Shown here in pieces: positions 14,915 to 23,276 of a DNA stretch of 53,141 nt. The stretch spans positions 1 to 53,141 of the forward strand of contig JAUXQT010000073.1 of the NCBI GenBank assembly GCA_030682135.1, given 5' to 3'. This DNA comes from Nitrospirota bacterium (GTDB taxonomy: Bacteria; Nitrospirota; Nitrospiria; Nitrospirales; Nitrospiraceae). Position numbers and translations under genes: made by a program. The notes beneath the pieces were generated by a model. That model did no database searches and had not been told where the DNA came from. It saw only the letters and a program-made list of their open reading frames with translations. Each line of letters opens with the position of its first letter. The first letter of the stretch is position 1.

Positions 14915-17512
14915 TTACGATCGTTCATCAACGGCTTTGAGATACTGCCGTAGCACGGCCCCATCCCGTTTCCGCACGTTTACCGTAATCCGTAGCTGCT
15001 CCAGGTACTGTTCCAAGGTTTTCCCACCAAGATCGATCTTCCGAGAGGCAAAGAACTCTCTCACATCTCGTTCGAGTGTTGGGGTAGCGAGGCTGACAAT
15101 CCCTCCACACATGCGACGCAGACCTTGCTTGGGGAATAACTGGTCCATCTTCTCCCAGTTCGCTTTCACAAAGTCCCAGGCCAATTCTCTGCCATACACG
15201 TTGCCCAAGATGGCACTGACGAGAAATGGCGCGTCTTGTGTGCGAATTTCTCCGCTAATAGTGCGGGAGAGTGTGCGTTCAAGCAACACCGGAGACTGGA
15301 ATGCCGCGAGCGAGAAGAGATAGCGCCGTTCTTCCTGGGGTGTAGAGGCGCTCAGAAAACATGCGTTAAATTCGTCGTACCTGGCTGCATCGCCTCTATG
15401 TGCAAGGATCGCCACGAGCGCTGGCACAACATTAGGATCGACCGCTGCCGCATCCTGCCTGTACGCCACATACAGCTCTGCTGCGCAGCCTTGGATCGCG
15501 GCATCGTTACCAAGTTTTCCTAGCGCTCCTAGCAACTCACCCCGTAATTGCTTCGTCCCTTCACTCTCGCCGCTCCGAGGGGCCCACCCCAAATCCGCTA
15601 CGGCGGGACCGAGGCGTGCACGAACAAAATCTTCCAGGGCTGGCCGATCCTCCACTGCAATGACCTTGTTGAGGAATGAAAAGGAGTCTACCAAGACAGC
15701 CCAGACATTTTTGTCCCGCTCCGCCGTGAAACGAGCCGTCAGGTCCAGATATTCCGTGAGGGGCATGAGACCTGCGACGGTTGTGGCCCAGGCGTCGTTG
15801 ATCAGATTGAACCGCTCGGTAGCGGCAAGCTGATCGATGCCACCGTTCAAAAGACGACTGAGCAGGTCCGGCGCATAGCGCACTCGATAGAATCCATGGC
15901 CCCCCTCATTCAGCAGCACAGATTCCCAGTCTTTCGGGAGGGGAATGGTCGTGTCTTTCTCCGTCAGGAGCATGCGGGTAGTACGGCTCTTACCGCCGAC
16001 GGCGATGCGCAGCTGGAGGGGAATCTGCCATGTCTGTTTCTGTGATGGCCCGGACTCGGCTTCGCTCAGATAACTGAACCGCTGTTGGGTGATGGTCAGT
16101 TCGGACGACGGGCTCACGTGGGCGGTCACGAGCGGAAACCCTGGCTGAAAGATCCATCCGTTCATGAGTTCCGGCACCGGCTGTTTGGCGATCTTCCCCA
16201 GCGAAACCCAGAGATCGCTCGTGTCCGCATTGCCATAGGCATGTGCGTGCAAGTAATCCCGAACTCCGTCACGGAAGACCGTCGGACCGATATGCTGCTC
16301 CAGCATGCGCAGAACCGACGCGCCCTTTTCATAGGTCAACACGTCGAACATCGCGTCGGCATCCTTGGGCGCCTGCACCGGATATTCGATCGGTCTGGTG
16401 CTGCGCAGGCCATCGACAGAAAACGCCGCCGAGCGCGAGACGCCGAAACTGTCCCATCGTTTCCATTCCGGCTTCCAGGCATCCACGGCCAACATTTCCA
16501 TAAACGTGGCGAAGGCTTCATTCAACCAGAGGCCATTCCACCAGGACATGGTGACCAAGTCTCCGAACCACATATGCGCGTTTTCATGTGCCACTACATC
16601 GGCCACGCGCTCCAGTTCGCTATGCGTGGCGCTCTGTCGATCGACCAGTAAGGCCGTTTCACGATAGGTGATAGCCCCCAAGTTTTCCATAGCACCTGAA
16701 GCAAAGTCAGGAATGGCGAGCAGATCCAACTTGTCCCCGGGATAAGGGATTCCATAATATTGTTCAAAAAATGACAGCGACGCTGCCGCTATGTCTTGGC
16801 CAAATCGCGCAAGATGCCCCTTGCCGGGAACGGCCCAGAGGCGAAGCGGGGTCTGGCCGACCATGGTCGGTTCGGTCGGCTCGATCTTCCCTACGATAAA
16901 GGCAACCAGATACGTCGACATTTTCATGGTGTCGGCAAACCGCACCATCTTCTTCCCGCCCTCACGCGTTTCAGATGTAATCGTGCTGTTGGAAACAGCC
17001 GTCAAGGTTGGGTCGATGACCAACGTGGTCGCAAAGACAGCTTTGAAATCCGGTTCATCCCAACAGGGAAAGGCTCGGCGAGCATCAGTGGCCTCGAACT
17101 GTGTCGCCGCCATATTGTGTGTCGCCCCATTCTCGTCTTTGTAGGTGCTGCGATAGAAGCCACGGAGCTTGTCGTTGAGGGTGCCTGAGAAATGAATGGT
17201 CAGTCTCCAGCTACCCGGCGAGAGAGGCTCGGCAAACGTGAGATGGCAGCGTTGGAGCGTGGCATCCAAAGCAATCGTCGCCTCACTCGCTGAACCGGAC
17301 TCTCCGTCAATCTTCGCCGAAGCGATGTCCAGGTCGATGGCATTCAGGACGATGTCAGAGGTAGACTGATCGATCGCGACGGTGATGATTTCTTGACCGG
17401 TAAAACTCGCGGCCGTCAGGTCTGGCTCCAATCTCAAATCGTATCGAGTCGGGACCACATGCCTGGGAAGCCGGTAGGGATCAAGCACGCCTGGAGAAGA
17501 GGCCTGGTTCAT
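14915..17512 (-). CDS. M1 family zinc aminopeptidase
   Basis: From ATG 17512 the protein has 865 residues, a usual length for M1 aminopeptidases of the puromycin-sensitive/ERAP-like branch. The exopeptidase motif GAMEN is at 273-277. The zinc site HENAH is at 309-313, with the third ligand Glu332 in WLNEAF exactly 18 residues after it. The C-terminal half is the helical ERAP1-like domain. There is no signal peptide, so it should act in the cytoplasm, releasing N-terminal amino acids from peptides. I choose ATG 17512 because AAGGTG lies seven bases upstream; an ATG 27 bases further up lacks a clear ribosome site. It follows rpiA on the same strand and could be the last gene of the sugar-phosphate operon. 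Confidence 0.94.
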   Translation of the reverse strand: MNQASSPGVLDPYRLPRHVVPTRYDLRLEPDLTAASFTGQEIITVAIDQSTSDIVLNAIDLDIASAKIDGESGSASEATIALDATLQRCHLTFAEPLSPGSWRLTIHFSGTLNDKLRGFYRSTYKDENGATHNMAATQFEATDARRAFPCWDEPDFKAVFATTLVIDPTLTAVSNSTITSETREGGKKMVRFADTMKMSTYLVAFIVGKIEPTEPTMVGQTPLRLWAVPGKGHLARFGQDIAAASLSFFEQYYGIPYPGDKLDLLAIPDFASGAMENLGAITYRETALLVDRQSATHSELERVADVVAHENAHMWFGDLVTMSWWNGLWLNEAFATFMEMLAVDAWKPEWKRWDSFGVSRSAAFSVDGLRSTRPIEYPVQAPKDADAMFDVLTYEKGASVLRMLEQHIGPTVFRDGVRDYLHAHAYGNADTSDLWVSLGKIAKQPVPELMNGWIFQPGFPLVTAHVSPSSELTITQQRFSYLSEAESGPSQKQTWQIPLQLRIAVGGKSRTTRMLLTEKDTTIPLPKDWESVLLNEGGHGFYRVRYAPDLLSRLLNGGIDQLAATERFNLINDAWATTVAGLMPLTEYLDLTARFTAERDKNVWAVLVDSFSFLNKVIAVEDRPALEDFVRARLGPAVADLGWAPRSGESEGTKQLRGELLGALGKLGNDAAIQGCAAELYVAYRQDAAAVDPNVVPALVAILAHRGDAARYDEFNACFLSASTPQEERRYLFSLAAFQSPVLLERTLSRTISGEIRTQDAPFLVSAILGNVYGRELAWDFVKANWEKMDQLFPKQGLRRMCGGIVSLATPTLERDVREFFASRKIDLGGKTLEQYLEQLRITVNVRKRDGAVLRQYLKAVDERS

Positions 17513-17658
17513 CGTTTCACCTTTCGGTCGTTCGGTCATCGTATTCGCAAAGGGACTCTGAAGGCACGAGCTGAAGAATGGTGCGAGTGGAAGAGCCAGG
17601 ATGAATCGAACATCTGCGGTGAGGTGCTATACAGTATGCCGTCTGCTGAGCGGCTCGG

Positions 17659-18354
17659 TCATGTCCTCGTTGCAGGATATGTTTCGACTCCGTTGGCGGT
17701 GCCCACGATGAGCAGGTCTGTTCGCCCCACAAAAAGTCCGGTCTCAACAACGCCTGGAATGAGGTTTAAGACGATCTCCAGCTCTCGCGGATTGTCGATC
17801 CGAGGGAGATGGACATCCAGAATCACATGGCCTGCTTCCGTGTTGAAGGGCGCTCCGTCCCGTTCACGGAGTACCACCGGACTCTTCGTCAGGGCTTCGA
17901 TTTCTCGGGCCGTACTGCCCCAGCCGAAGGGGATCACCTCGATCGGAAGCGGGAATGATCCCCCCAGTACCGGCACTCGCTTGGTCTGATCGACTAGAAC
18001 GATGAACTGCTTGGCCGAAGCCGCCACGATCTTTTCTTTCAGGAGCGCGCCGCCGCCGCCCTTGATGAGATTGAAGGCGGGGTCGACCTGGTCCGCCCCG
18101 TCGATCGCCACATCGATCACCCAGGCATTATCGGCATCGATGAGCGTAATGCCCTGTTGCTTGGCGAGCATAGCCGTTTCCTTGGACGTGGGCACTCCGC
18201 GGAGTCTCATGCCGGAACGAACCTTGGCCCCCAGTGCGACGATCATATGTTTCGCCGTTGACCCGGTCCCGAGTCCCACAACCATCCCATCGCGAACATA
18301 CTCGACGGCTGTTAACGCAGCCGCCCGCTTCAGCGAATCGAGATCTGTGGCCAT
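17659..18354 (-). CDS. rpiA: Ribose-5-phosphate isomerase A
   Basis: The 231-residue protein interconverts ribose-5-phosphate and ribulose-5-phosphate in the non-oxidative pentose phosphate pathway and the Calvin-type network. The RpiA substrate loop is seen as GLGTGSTAKHMI. The catalytic region DGADQVDPAFNLIKGGGGAL contains the conserved DGAD and KGGGG with the catalytic Asp and Lys, followed by LKEKIVAAS. Length and motifs are complete. Its ATG overlaps the glk stop codon by one base (TAATG), so the two are coupled. In this organism, thought to fix carbon by the reductive TCA cycle, the enzyme mainly supplies ribose for nucleotides. Confidence 0.96.
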   Translation of the reverse strand: MATDLDSLKRAAALTAVEYVRDGMVVGLGTGSTAKHMIVALGAKVRSGMRLRGVPTSKETAMLAKQQGITLIDADNAWVIDVAIDGADQVDPAFNLIKGGGGALLKEKIVAASAKQFIVLVDQTKRVPVLGGSFPLPIEVIPFGWGSTAREIEALTKSPVVLRERDGAPFNTEAGHVILDVHLPRIDNPRELEIVLNLIPGVVETGLFVGRTDLLIVGTANGVETYPATRT

Positions 18355-19424
18355 TATGAAGTCTGCCGTGCGAGGTGGGCTGCAAATGCTGCGGCGCCGA
18401 GCAAAGCAGTATGTTGGTTCATCACGACTTTGACCGGGATTGAACTCATCAAACGTTTGTAGCGGCCCTTGTTGGTAAATGACTTCATAAACGTACCGTC
18501 CTTGAGTTTCGCGAGCAGCTTCGGTGCGATACCGCCACCTAGATAGACGCCGTTGAGCGACATGGCTTTCAGCGCAAGATTGCCGGCTTCGGCACCGTAG
18601 ATAGAGGCAAACAGATCGAGTGCCTGCTTGGCAATCTCCGCCTGGCCTTTGAGCCCGGCCTCTGCAATCACCGCCGCCGGATCACCAGCTTTGATTTGCT
18701 CTGAGAGCCAGGTGGGCTCATTCTTCCTGCTGTCACGAACATAGTCATAGATGGCATGCAAGCCTGGACCTGACAGCACCCGCTCGTAACTGACGTGCAT
18801 GTAATGACCGCGCAGATGATGCAAGAGTCCGATCTCGTTATCGTTATTTGGTGCAAAGTCCGAATGACCGCCTTCCGACGGCATCGGTTGATAGCGGAAG
18901 CCGTTCCAGAAGAGGATGGCTTCACCCAATCCGGTTCCCGCTGCAATCAGGGCAAGCGCCTGATTGTGCGGCGGGGGCGTTCCGGCATTCAACACTTCGA
19001 CTTCGTCCGCTCGGAGCAGCAAGATGCCGTGGGCCATGGCTTCGAGATCGTTGAGGAGCCGCACGTTCGGGATGTCGAACCGTTTCGCCAGCACTGCGCC
19101 ATCGACGACCCATGGGAGGTTGGTCGTTTGGCAATGGTTCTGAATGACGGGGCCGGCAATACCGAAACAGGCAGCCTCGATCGTCAGCGGTACCTCCGCT
19201 GGACGTTCCTCTTCGGGCTCAGCAGCGCTGTCCTTCTCGGCTTCGTATTCGTCGATCGGTGTCGGTGGTTTCGGCGGGACAAGAAATTCCGTGAGCATGT
19301 CCTCAAGGGAGGTGTAGTCGGCACTGTGAAACGACTCCAGTCGAACAGGGTCGACGCGATCCTTCTTCCAGTCGTAGAGCGCTAAGTGCGTTTTCGTGCC
19401 CCCAATATCACCGGCAACAATCAT
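18354..19424 (-). CDS. glk: Glucokinase (Glk family)
   Basis: The 356-residue protein has the ATP-phosphate motif GDIGGTKTHLALYD at its N-terminus, then NLPWVVDGAVL and LLNDLEAMAHGI with the catalytic Asp, the second phosphate/adenosine region ALIAAGTGLGEAIL, and SEGGHSDFAP with sugar-contacting residues. This is the Glk branch (PF02685), which phosphorylates glucose with ATP. An acidic insertion (about 52-75, EYEAEKDSAAEPEEERPAEV) is not usual for E. coli Glk. It lies between pgl and rpiA in the sugar-phosphate operon. A glucokinase in an autotrophic nitrite oxidiser suggests recycling of free glucose from glycogen or trehalose, an inference. Confidence 0.93.
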   Translation of the reverse strand: MIVAGDIGGTKTHLALYDWKKDRVDPVRLESFHSADYTSLEDMLTEFLVPPKPPTPIDEYEAEKDSAAEPEEERPAEVPLTIEAACFGIAGPVIQNHCQTTNLPWVVDGAVLAKRFDIPNVRLLNDLEAMAHGILLLRADEVEVLNAGTPPPHNQALALIAAGTGLGEAILFWNGFRYQPMPSEGGHSDFAPNNDNEIGLLHHLRGHYMHVSYERVLSGPGLHAIYDYVRDSRKNEPTWLSEQIKAGDPAAVIAEAGLKGQAEIAKQALDLFASIYGAEAGNLALKAMSLNGVYLGGGIAPKLLAKLKDGTFMKSFTNKGRYKRLMSSIPVKVVMNQHTALLGAAAFAAHLARQTS

Positions 19425-19448
19425 CGAGTCCTCATGTGAAATCGTCCG

Positions 19449-20207
19449 CTATCGATCCATCGGAAGCTCCGCGGCAGCCGCTTGATCGAGAAGCCAGACA
19501 AGGCGCCCGTCTTCTGGCCTGACCAACGCAGCCGGGAGCTGTCGTTCAGCCTCGGTCTTCGGATCGAGTATGGCTCTCACGACTCCGGCTTTGCCGGCTC
19601 CCGCGACGAGAAACAGTATCACACTCGCCCGGTTGATCACACCTAGGGTCATGGTTAATCTGGTCGGTGGATCTTTTGGAGATTGGGTGACTGCAATTGC
19701 ACATTGACGGTCCTGCACAGGTGGTGATCCGGGAAAGAGGGAAGCCGTATGGCCATCCTCTCCCAACCCTAAGAGGATAAGATCCAGGCGTGGCTGAGTC
19801 AGAGCTGTCGTCTTGGTGGCGCGCCTCAACTGCTGTTCATATTCAGAGGCCGCCGCCCGCGGGTCAGGTGATTCCCCTGCCATACGATAGACCTGTGAGG
19901 GCGCAATGTTCAGAGGAGTGAACAGCGCGTTGTTCGCAAGGGCGTAGTTACTCCGAGGGTCATCTGGAAGGACGCACCGTTCGTCGCTGAAGAAAAATGC
20001 GGTTCTGGACCAATCGAACCGCCCGGCGTAGGAAGGGGAGGTAAGTGCCCGGTACAGAACTTCCGGCGTCTTGCCGCCGGAGAGTGCGATGAGGAATTGT
20101 CCCTTCGCACGAATAGCCTCGTGACCCACCGCCTGCACAAGCTCTGCTGCTGCGACAGCCCAGGTGTGGATGTTCTGTGAGATGCGAATGTCGGGAACGG
20201 CGGGCAT
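19449..20207 (-). CDS. pgl: 6-phosphogluconolactonase
   Basis: The 252-residue protein matches the DevB/SolI lactonase family. It has LIALSGGKTPEVLYRAL, FFFSDERCVLPDDPRSNYA and LDLILLGLGEDGHTASLFPG, the last with the catalytic His. It hydrolyses 6-phosphogluconolactone to 6-phosphogluconate in the oxidative pentose phosphate pathway. I start at ATG 20207 (MPAVPDIRIS), immediately after the pgi stop. The frame stays open for another 66 codons upstream, but that stretch lies inside pgi and is arginine-rich out-of-frame sequence. Its partner genes zwf and gnd are not in the window. Confidence 0.94.
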   Translation of the reverse strand: MPAVPDIRISQNIHTWAVAAAELVQAVGHEAIRAKGQFLIALSGGKTPEVLYRALTSPSYAGRFDWSRTAFFFSDERCVLPDDPRSNYALANNALFTPLNIAPSQVYRMAGESPDPRAAASEYEQQLRRATKTTALTQPRLDLILLGLGEDGHTASLFPGSPPVQDRQCAIAVTQSPKDPPTRLTMTLGVINRASVILFLVAGAGKAGVVRAILDPKTEAERQLPAALVRPEDGRLVWLLDQAAAAELPMDR

Positions 20208-20208
20208 C

Positions 20209-21909
20209 CTAGTTCTTACGGGCGCGGACGGTTCCGGTACGGATCGTGGAGGAACGACCTGTTGGAGCATGAGGCGCAAGGGATTTCGTGAGCGCCTGTA
20301 TCGTGGCAATCGGGTTCTTGCCCAGAGGCAGGACGATGGCTTGTCGATCGTGCGCATGTAGAGCCTGTATGTCGCCGGCTGCCTGCGCGCGCGCGAGGGT
20401 GCCAAAGGTCACGGCTGCTCCCGGAATGGATATATCGGGACTCATCTGGTCCATGAGCTGCAGAAATACTCCGCTACTCGGGCCTCCTTTATGGAGCTGG
20501 CCTGTCGAATGGAGATAGCGCGGTCCATAACCGGCCGTCGTGGTCACATGGTGACGGGAGACGAGTATTCTCCGCAGCGAACGAATGGCCTGCTCCATCT
20601 TGAGGGAAGGAGTCGTATAGGCCAAGATCGCGACATAGACACCGGGACGGCATTGTCGCTTCAGCTGTACCGCTGCTTTCGCCGGAGTGACGGTGACCTG
20701 TTTCGGCAGCTTGCCGGTGGACTCGATGGTTTTCAGCACGCGGGCGGTGTTGTCTTTGCTTTCCTGGACGTTCGGTTGATCGAACGGGTGAATGCCCAAG
20801 AGATGGCCGGCGACGGCTGTGGCGACTTCCCACCGGAAAAACTCTGTCGCGAGGTCGTACCGGTCTTTGAGCGTGAAGGTCAGGACCGGATGTCCCTGTC
20901 GCGCGAGTTTGGCGACTTGGTGGTCGAGCGGCCGATTAAGATCGTTTTTGAGCCGGAGATACACAAAGAGTCGGTCGGTGCCATAGGCGGTCGGCGAAAC
21001 GATTGGTTCATGTGCGACGGGGATCAGGCCGGTTCCTTCCTTGCCCGTGCTTTCTGCGAGAAGCTGCTCCGCCCAGAGACCGAATGCCGAGATCTGGGGT
21101 GAGGTAATGAGTGTGACTTTATTTCGTCCCGCTTGGGCGAGTGCGGCCATCGTCGCGCCAAGGTCGGCGCCGGGGTTCTGTTCGAGCGGAGACTGCACAT
21201 GGCAGACTCGAGCCATCATCGCAGCGCGTGCCAGCAACTCTGCCACATCGATACCCATCAACGCCGCCGGGACTAATCCGAAATAGGACAGAACCGAGTA
21301 CCTCCCACCGATGTCCGGAGGGCTGGTGAAGATGCGCAAGAACTGATGCTCGGTTGCGAGCTTTTCTAACCCCGTGCCCGGATCGGTAATGGCGATAAAT
21401 TGTTTCCCGCCTTGATGGCCTGTGGTTTTCTTCACAAGATCCCAAAAGTGGGCGAAGAGGGACATAACCTCAATGGTTCCGCCGGACTTGCTCGCGAGGA
21501 TGAACAGACTTCGAGCAGGGTCGATCGCCTTCGTGACCTGTCCAACCCATCCCGGGACAGTGGAGTCGAGGACCCACAGGCGCGGGAAACCACGGCCTGA
21601 TCCAAACGACGCCCGCAGCACTTCCGGTCCCAAACTGCTGCCGCCCATTCCTAGCAGGACGACATCGCGGATGCCGCGATTCTTCACCGAGGTTGCGAAA
21701 ACCCGCAATTCCTCGGTTCGATCTTTCATCTCATCGATGACGGTCAGCCAACCGAGACGATTGGTGATGTCTGTAGGGTCTTGTTTCCACAGTCGATGGT
21801 CTCGCGCCCATAGTCGCTCGACCGCATGGCTGGCAGTGAGCCGTACCTGTGCCGCGGCAACCAGGGATAGCAGCTCCACGGAAAATGATCGATCAGTCTT
21901 AACCTTCAT
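20209..21909 (-). CDS. pgi: Glucose-6-phosphate isomerase
   Basis: The protein (566 residues from ATG 21909) has the two SIS-type sugar-isomerase lobes: VVLLGMGGSSLGPEVLRASF in the first, and FILASKSGGTIEVMSLFAHF with the phosphate-binding serines and threonine. Later come GGRYSVLSYFGLVPAALMGID and NPGADLGA, then GIHPFDQPNVQESK near the active-site histidine and lysine. It interconverts glucose-6-phosphate and fructose-6-phosphate. The sequence resembles the isomerase half of the fused transaldolase/isomerase proteins of some bacteria, but here it stands alone. I choose ATG 21909 because GGAAGGG lies a few bases upstream; ATG 21954 would add 15 residues without a ribosome site. pgl follows two bases after the stop. 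Confidence 0.94.
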   Translation of the reverse strand: MKVKTDRSFSVELLSLVAAAQVRLTASHAVERLWARDHRLWKQDPTDITNRLGWLTVIDEMKDRTEELRVFATSVKNRGIRDVVLLGMGGSSLGPEVLRASFGSGRGFPRLWVLDSTVPGWVGQVTKAIDPARSLFILASKSGGTIEVMSLFAHFWDLVKKTTGHQGGKQFIAITDPGTGLEKLATEHQFLRIFTSPPDIGGRYSVLSYFGLVPAALMGIDVAELLARAAMMARVCHVQSPLEQNPGADLGATMAALAQAGRNKVTLITSPQISAFGLWAEQLLAESTGKEGTGLIPVAHEPIVSPTAYGTDRLFVYLRLKNDLNRPLDHQVAKLARQGHPVLTFTLKDRYDLATEFFRWEVATAVAGHLLGIHPFDQPNVQESKDNTARVLKTIESTGKLPKQVTVTPAKAAVQLKRQCRPGVYVAILAYTTPSLKMEQAIRSLRRILVSRHHVTTTAGYGPRYLHSTGQLHKGGPSSGVFLQLMDQMSPDISIPGAAVTFGTLARAQAAGDIQALHAHDRQAIVLPLGKNPIATIQALTKSLAPHAPTGRSSTIRTGTVRARKN

Positions 21910-21968
21910 GACAACCCTTCCGTACATCTTAGATATCGGATGAGTGAAACACAAACATAAGACCTCAC

Positions 21969-22607
21969 CTATGGCGTGGATCGACGGATAAGAAAGGGCA
22001 TACCTTCTACGACCGTCCAGGCGAGAGATTGTGCATGCTCGTGAGACACCGTGAGGTCAAGGGAAGGGGGAGACAGAGTCGGGTCTCCCGTCCTCAGCAT
22101 ATTTCCCCATACGGTGAGCCTCCGCCACCATGCACGACCTCGCTGCATGGTCCATTGCCAGGGATCGCCTTCGGTATTCGAAAACACGAGGATCCTCAAC
22201 GAGGAAGAAAACAGCAGTGTATACGTTGTCGGCATATCCACAAGTGAGATGGGCTCCTGTTCAGCTCCGGCCGCGGGATCAATTTTTCGACGACTCACCG
22301 GAGGACGTTCGCGTAGACGGTATGAGGCCATCATTTGGTCGGGGTGTGAGGCCGACCAGCTTTCGATTGGAATGCGATGGAGTTCGACGCCCCGGCCCTT
22401 GATCAAGATTACGTTGGACGCGAGGTCAATGAACACATAGGTCTGTGGCCGGGCCGCAAGCTTGATCTCTTCTTCTAACACCCGGGTGGCTTCTTGGAGC
22501 GCGACGGGGTCGGTCATGCCTACTGTAGAAGTTACGTCTGGTTCAGCAGCCCAGCTTACCGACGTAAGGGGCAGGAAAATGGAGAGTACTGCGCAGAGAA
22601 AAATCAT
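21969..22607 (-). CDS. Secreted protein resembling a catalytically dead L,D-transpeptidase
   Basis: The 212-residue protein has a signal peptide (FLCAVLSIFLPLTSVSWAAE). Its early region, TYVFIDLASNVILIKGRGVE, lines up with YILVDTARNHLYIKRGDQVL of the functional L,D-transpeptidase encoded just upstream, so the two look like paralogues. The catalytic HG...HGCIR segment is absent and the C-terminal half has diverged (SWSASHPDQMMASYR, later WTMQRGRAWWRRL). I infer a degenerate YkuD-fold protein kept for binding or regulation rather than catalysis. It is the last of four envelope genes on this strand and is followed by pgi after 59 bases. Confidence 0.65.
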   Translation of the reverse strand: MIFLCAVLSIFLPLTSVSWAAEPDVTSTVGMTDPVALQEATRVLEEEIKLAARPQTYVFIDLASNVILIKGRGVELHRIPIESWSASHPDQMMASYRLRERPPVSRRKIDPAAGAEQEPISLVDMPTTYTLLFSSSLRILVFSNTEGDPWQWTMQRGRAWWRRLTVWGNMLRTGDPTLSPPSLDLTVSHEHAQSLAWTVVEGMPFLIRRSTP

Positions 22608-22634
22608 AAGGGGACTGCGCCAGTGCGAGGCCGG

Positions 22635-23267
22635 TTAAAATATCATGATCGGTGTGCCGACCTTGGCAAGCCGATACACACTTTTCAGATCGTCGTCGTT
22701 GAGTCGAATACAGCCATGCGTCACATTTTTTCCAAGGAGGCGGGTATAGAGCGTGCCATGGATAAAATAGCCCTTCCCGAATCCGAGTGCATATTCGCCG
22801 AGCACTCCGGATTCAAGGCGGTCGGCTTGACTCTTCGGGACTTCGAGCCCCTCTTCAATAAACGCCCAGTCCGGCTTCACCCAGACGGGATTCGTCAATC
22901 TGGATTGTACGGCAAATTCTCCCCGCGGAGTATCGAAGATCCACTGCCCTTTTGAATCACCGGGCTTATCGAGTATCGTGCCGCTTCCGGTAGAAGCCAC
23001 TGCATCCAGCAGCACCTGATCACCCCGTTTGATATAGAGGTGATTCCGAGCCGTATCGACAAGGATATAGGGTTGCGTCGGCATCAACTGAGTCAGTTGT
23101 TTAACGAGCGTCTTATAGCGCGCATGGAGTGTTTGAGATCCAGCGCGATCGACCGGGGCGGGTTGATCGGTTACCGCATCCGACAGCGGCAGGCCACTGC
23201 TCTGCACCAGGGTGACGAGGAAGAGGCTCATCACGACATACCACAGAGACAGGAGGACGCGCTTCAT
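22635..23267 (-). CDS. L,D-transpeptidase (YkuD domain), periplasmic
   Basis: The 210-residue protein has an N-terminal hydrophobic leader (LLSLWYVVMSLFLVTLVQSS), a short helical linker and a full YkuD domain. The catalytic motif is complete: His170 in YFIHG, and His184 and Cys186 in THGCIRLN. Such enzymes form 3-3 peptidoglycan crosslinks or attach proteins to diaminopimelate. It lies between a YafK-like lipoprotein gene and the degenerate paralogue gene, with gaps of 9 and 27 bases, so the three are co-transcribed. The CIRLND and VGTPIMIF ending is typical. Confidence 0.93.
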   Translation of the reverse strand: MKRVLLSLWYVVMSLFLVTLVQSSGLPLSDAVTDQPAPVDRAGSQTLHARYKTLVKQLTQLMPTQPYILVDTARNHLYIKRGDQVLLDAVASTGSGTILDKPGDSKGQWIFDTPRGEFAVQSRLTNPVWVKPDWAFIEEGLEVPKSQADRLESGVLGEYALGFGKGYFIHGTLYTRLLGKNVTHGCIRLNDDDLKSVYRLAKVGTPIMIF

Positions 23268-23276
23268 GTATCCGCC

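Noticed and set aside
20208-20405. 66-residue N-terminal extension of phosphogluconolactonase
   Set aside because: It lies inside pgi in another frame and is arginine/proline-rich; the family starts at MPAVPDIRIS.
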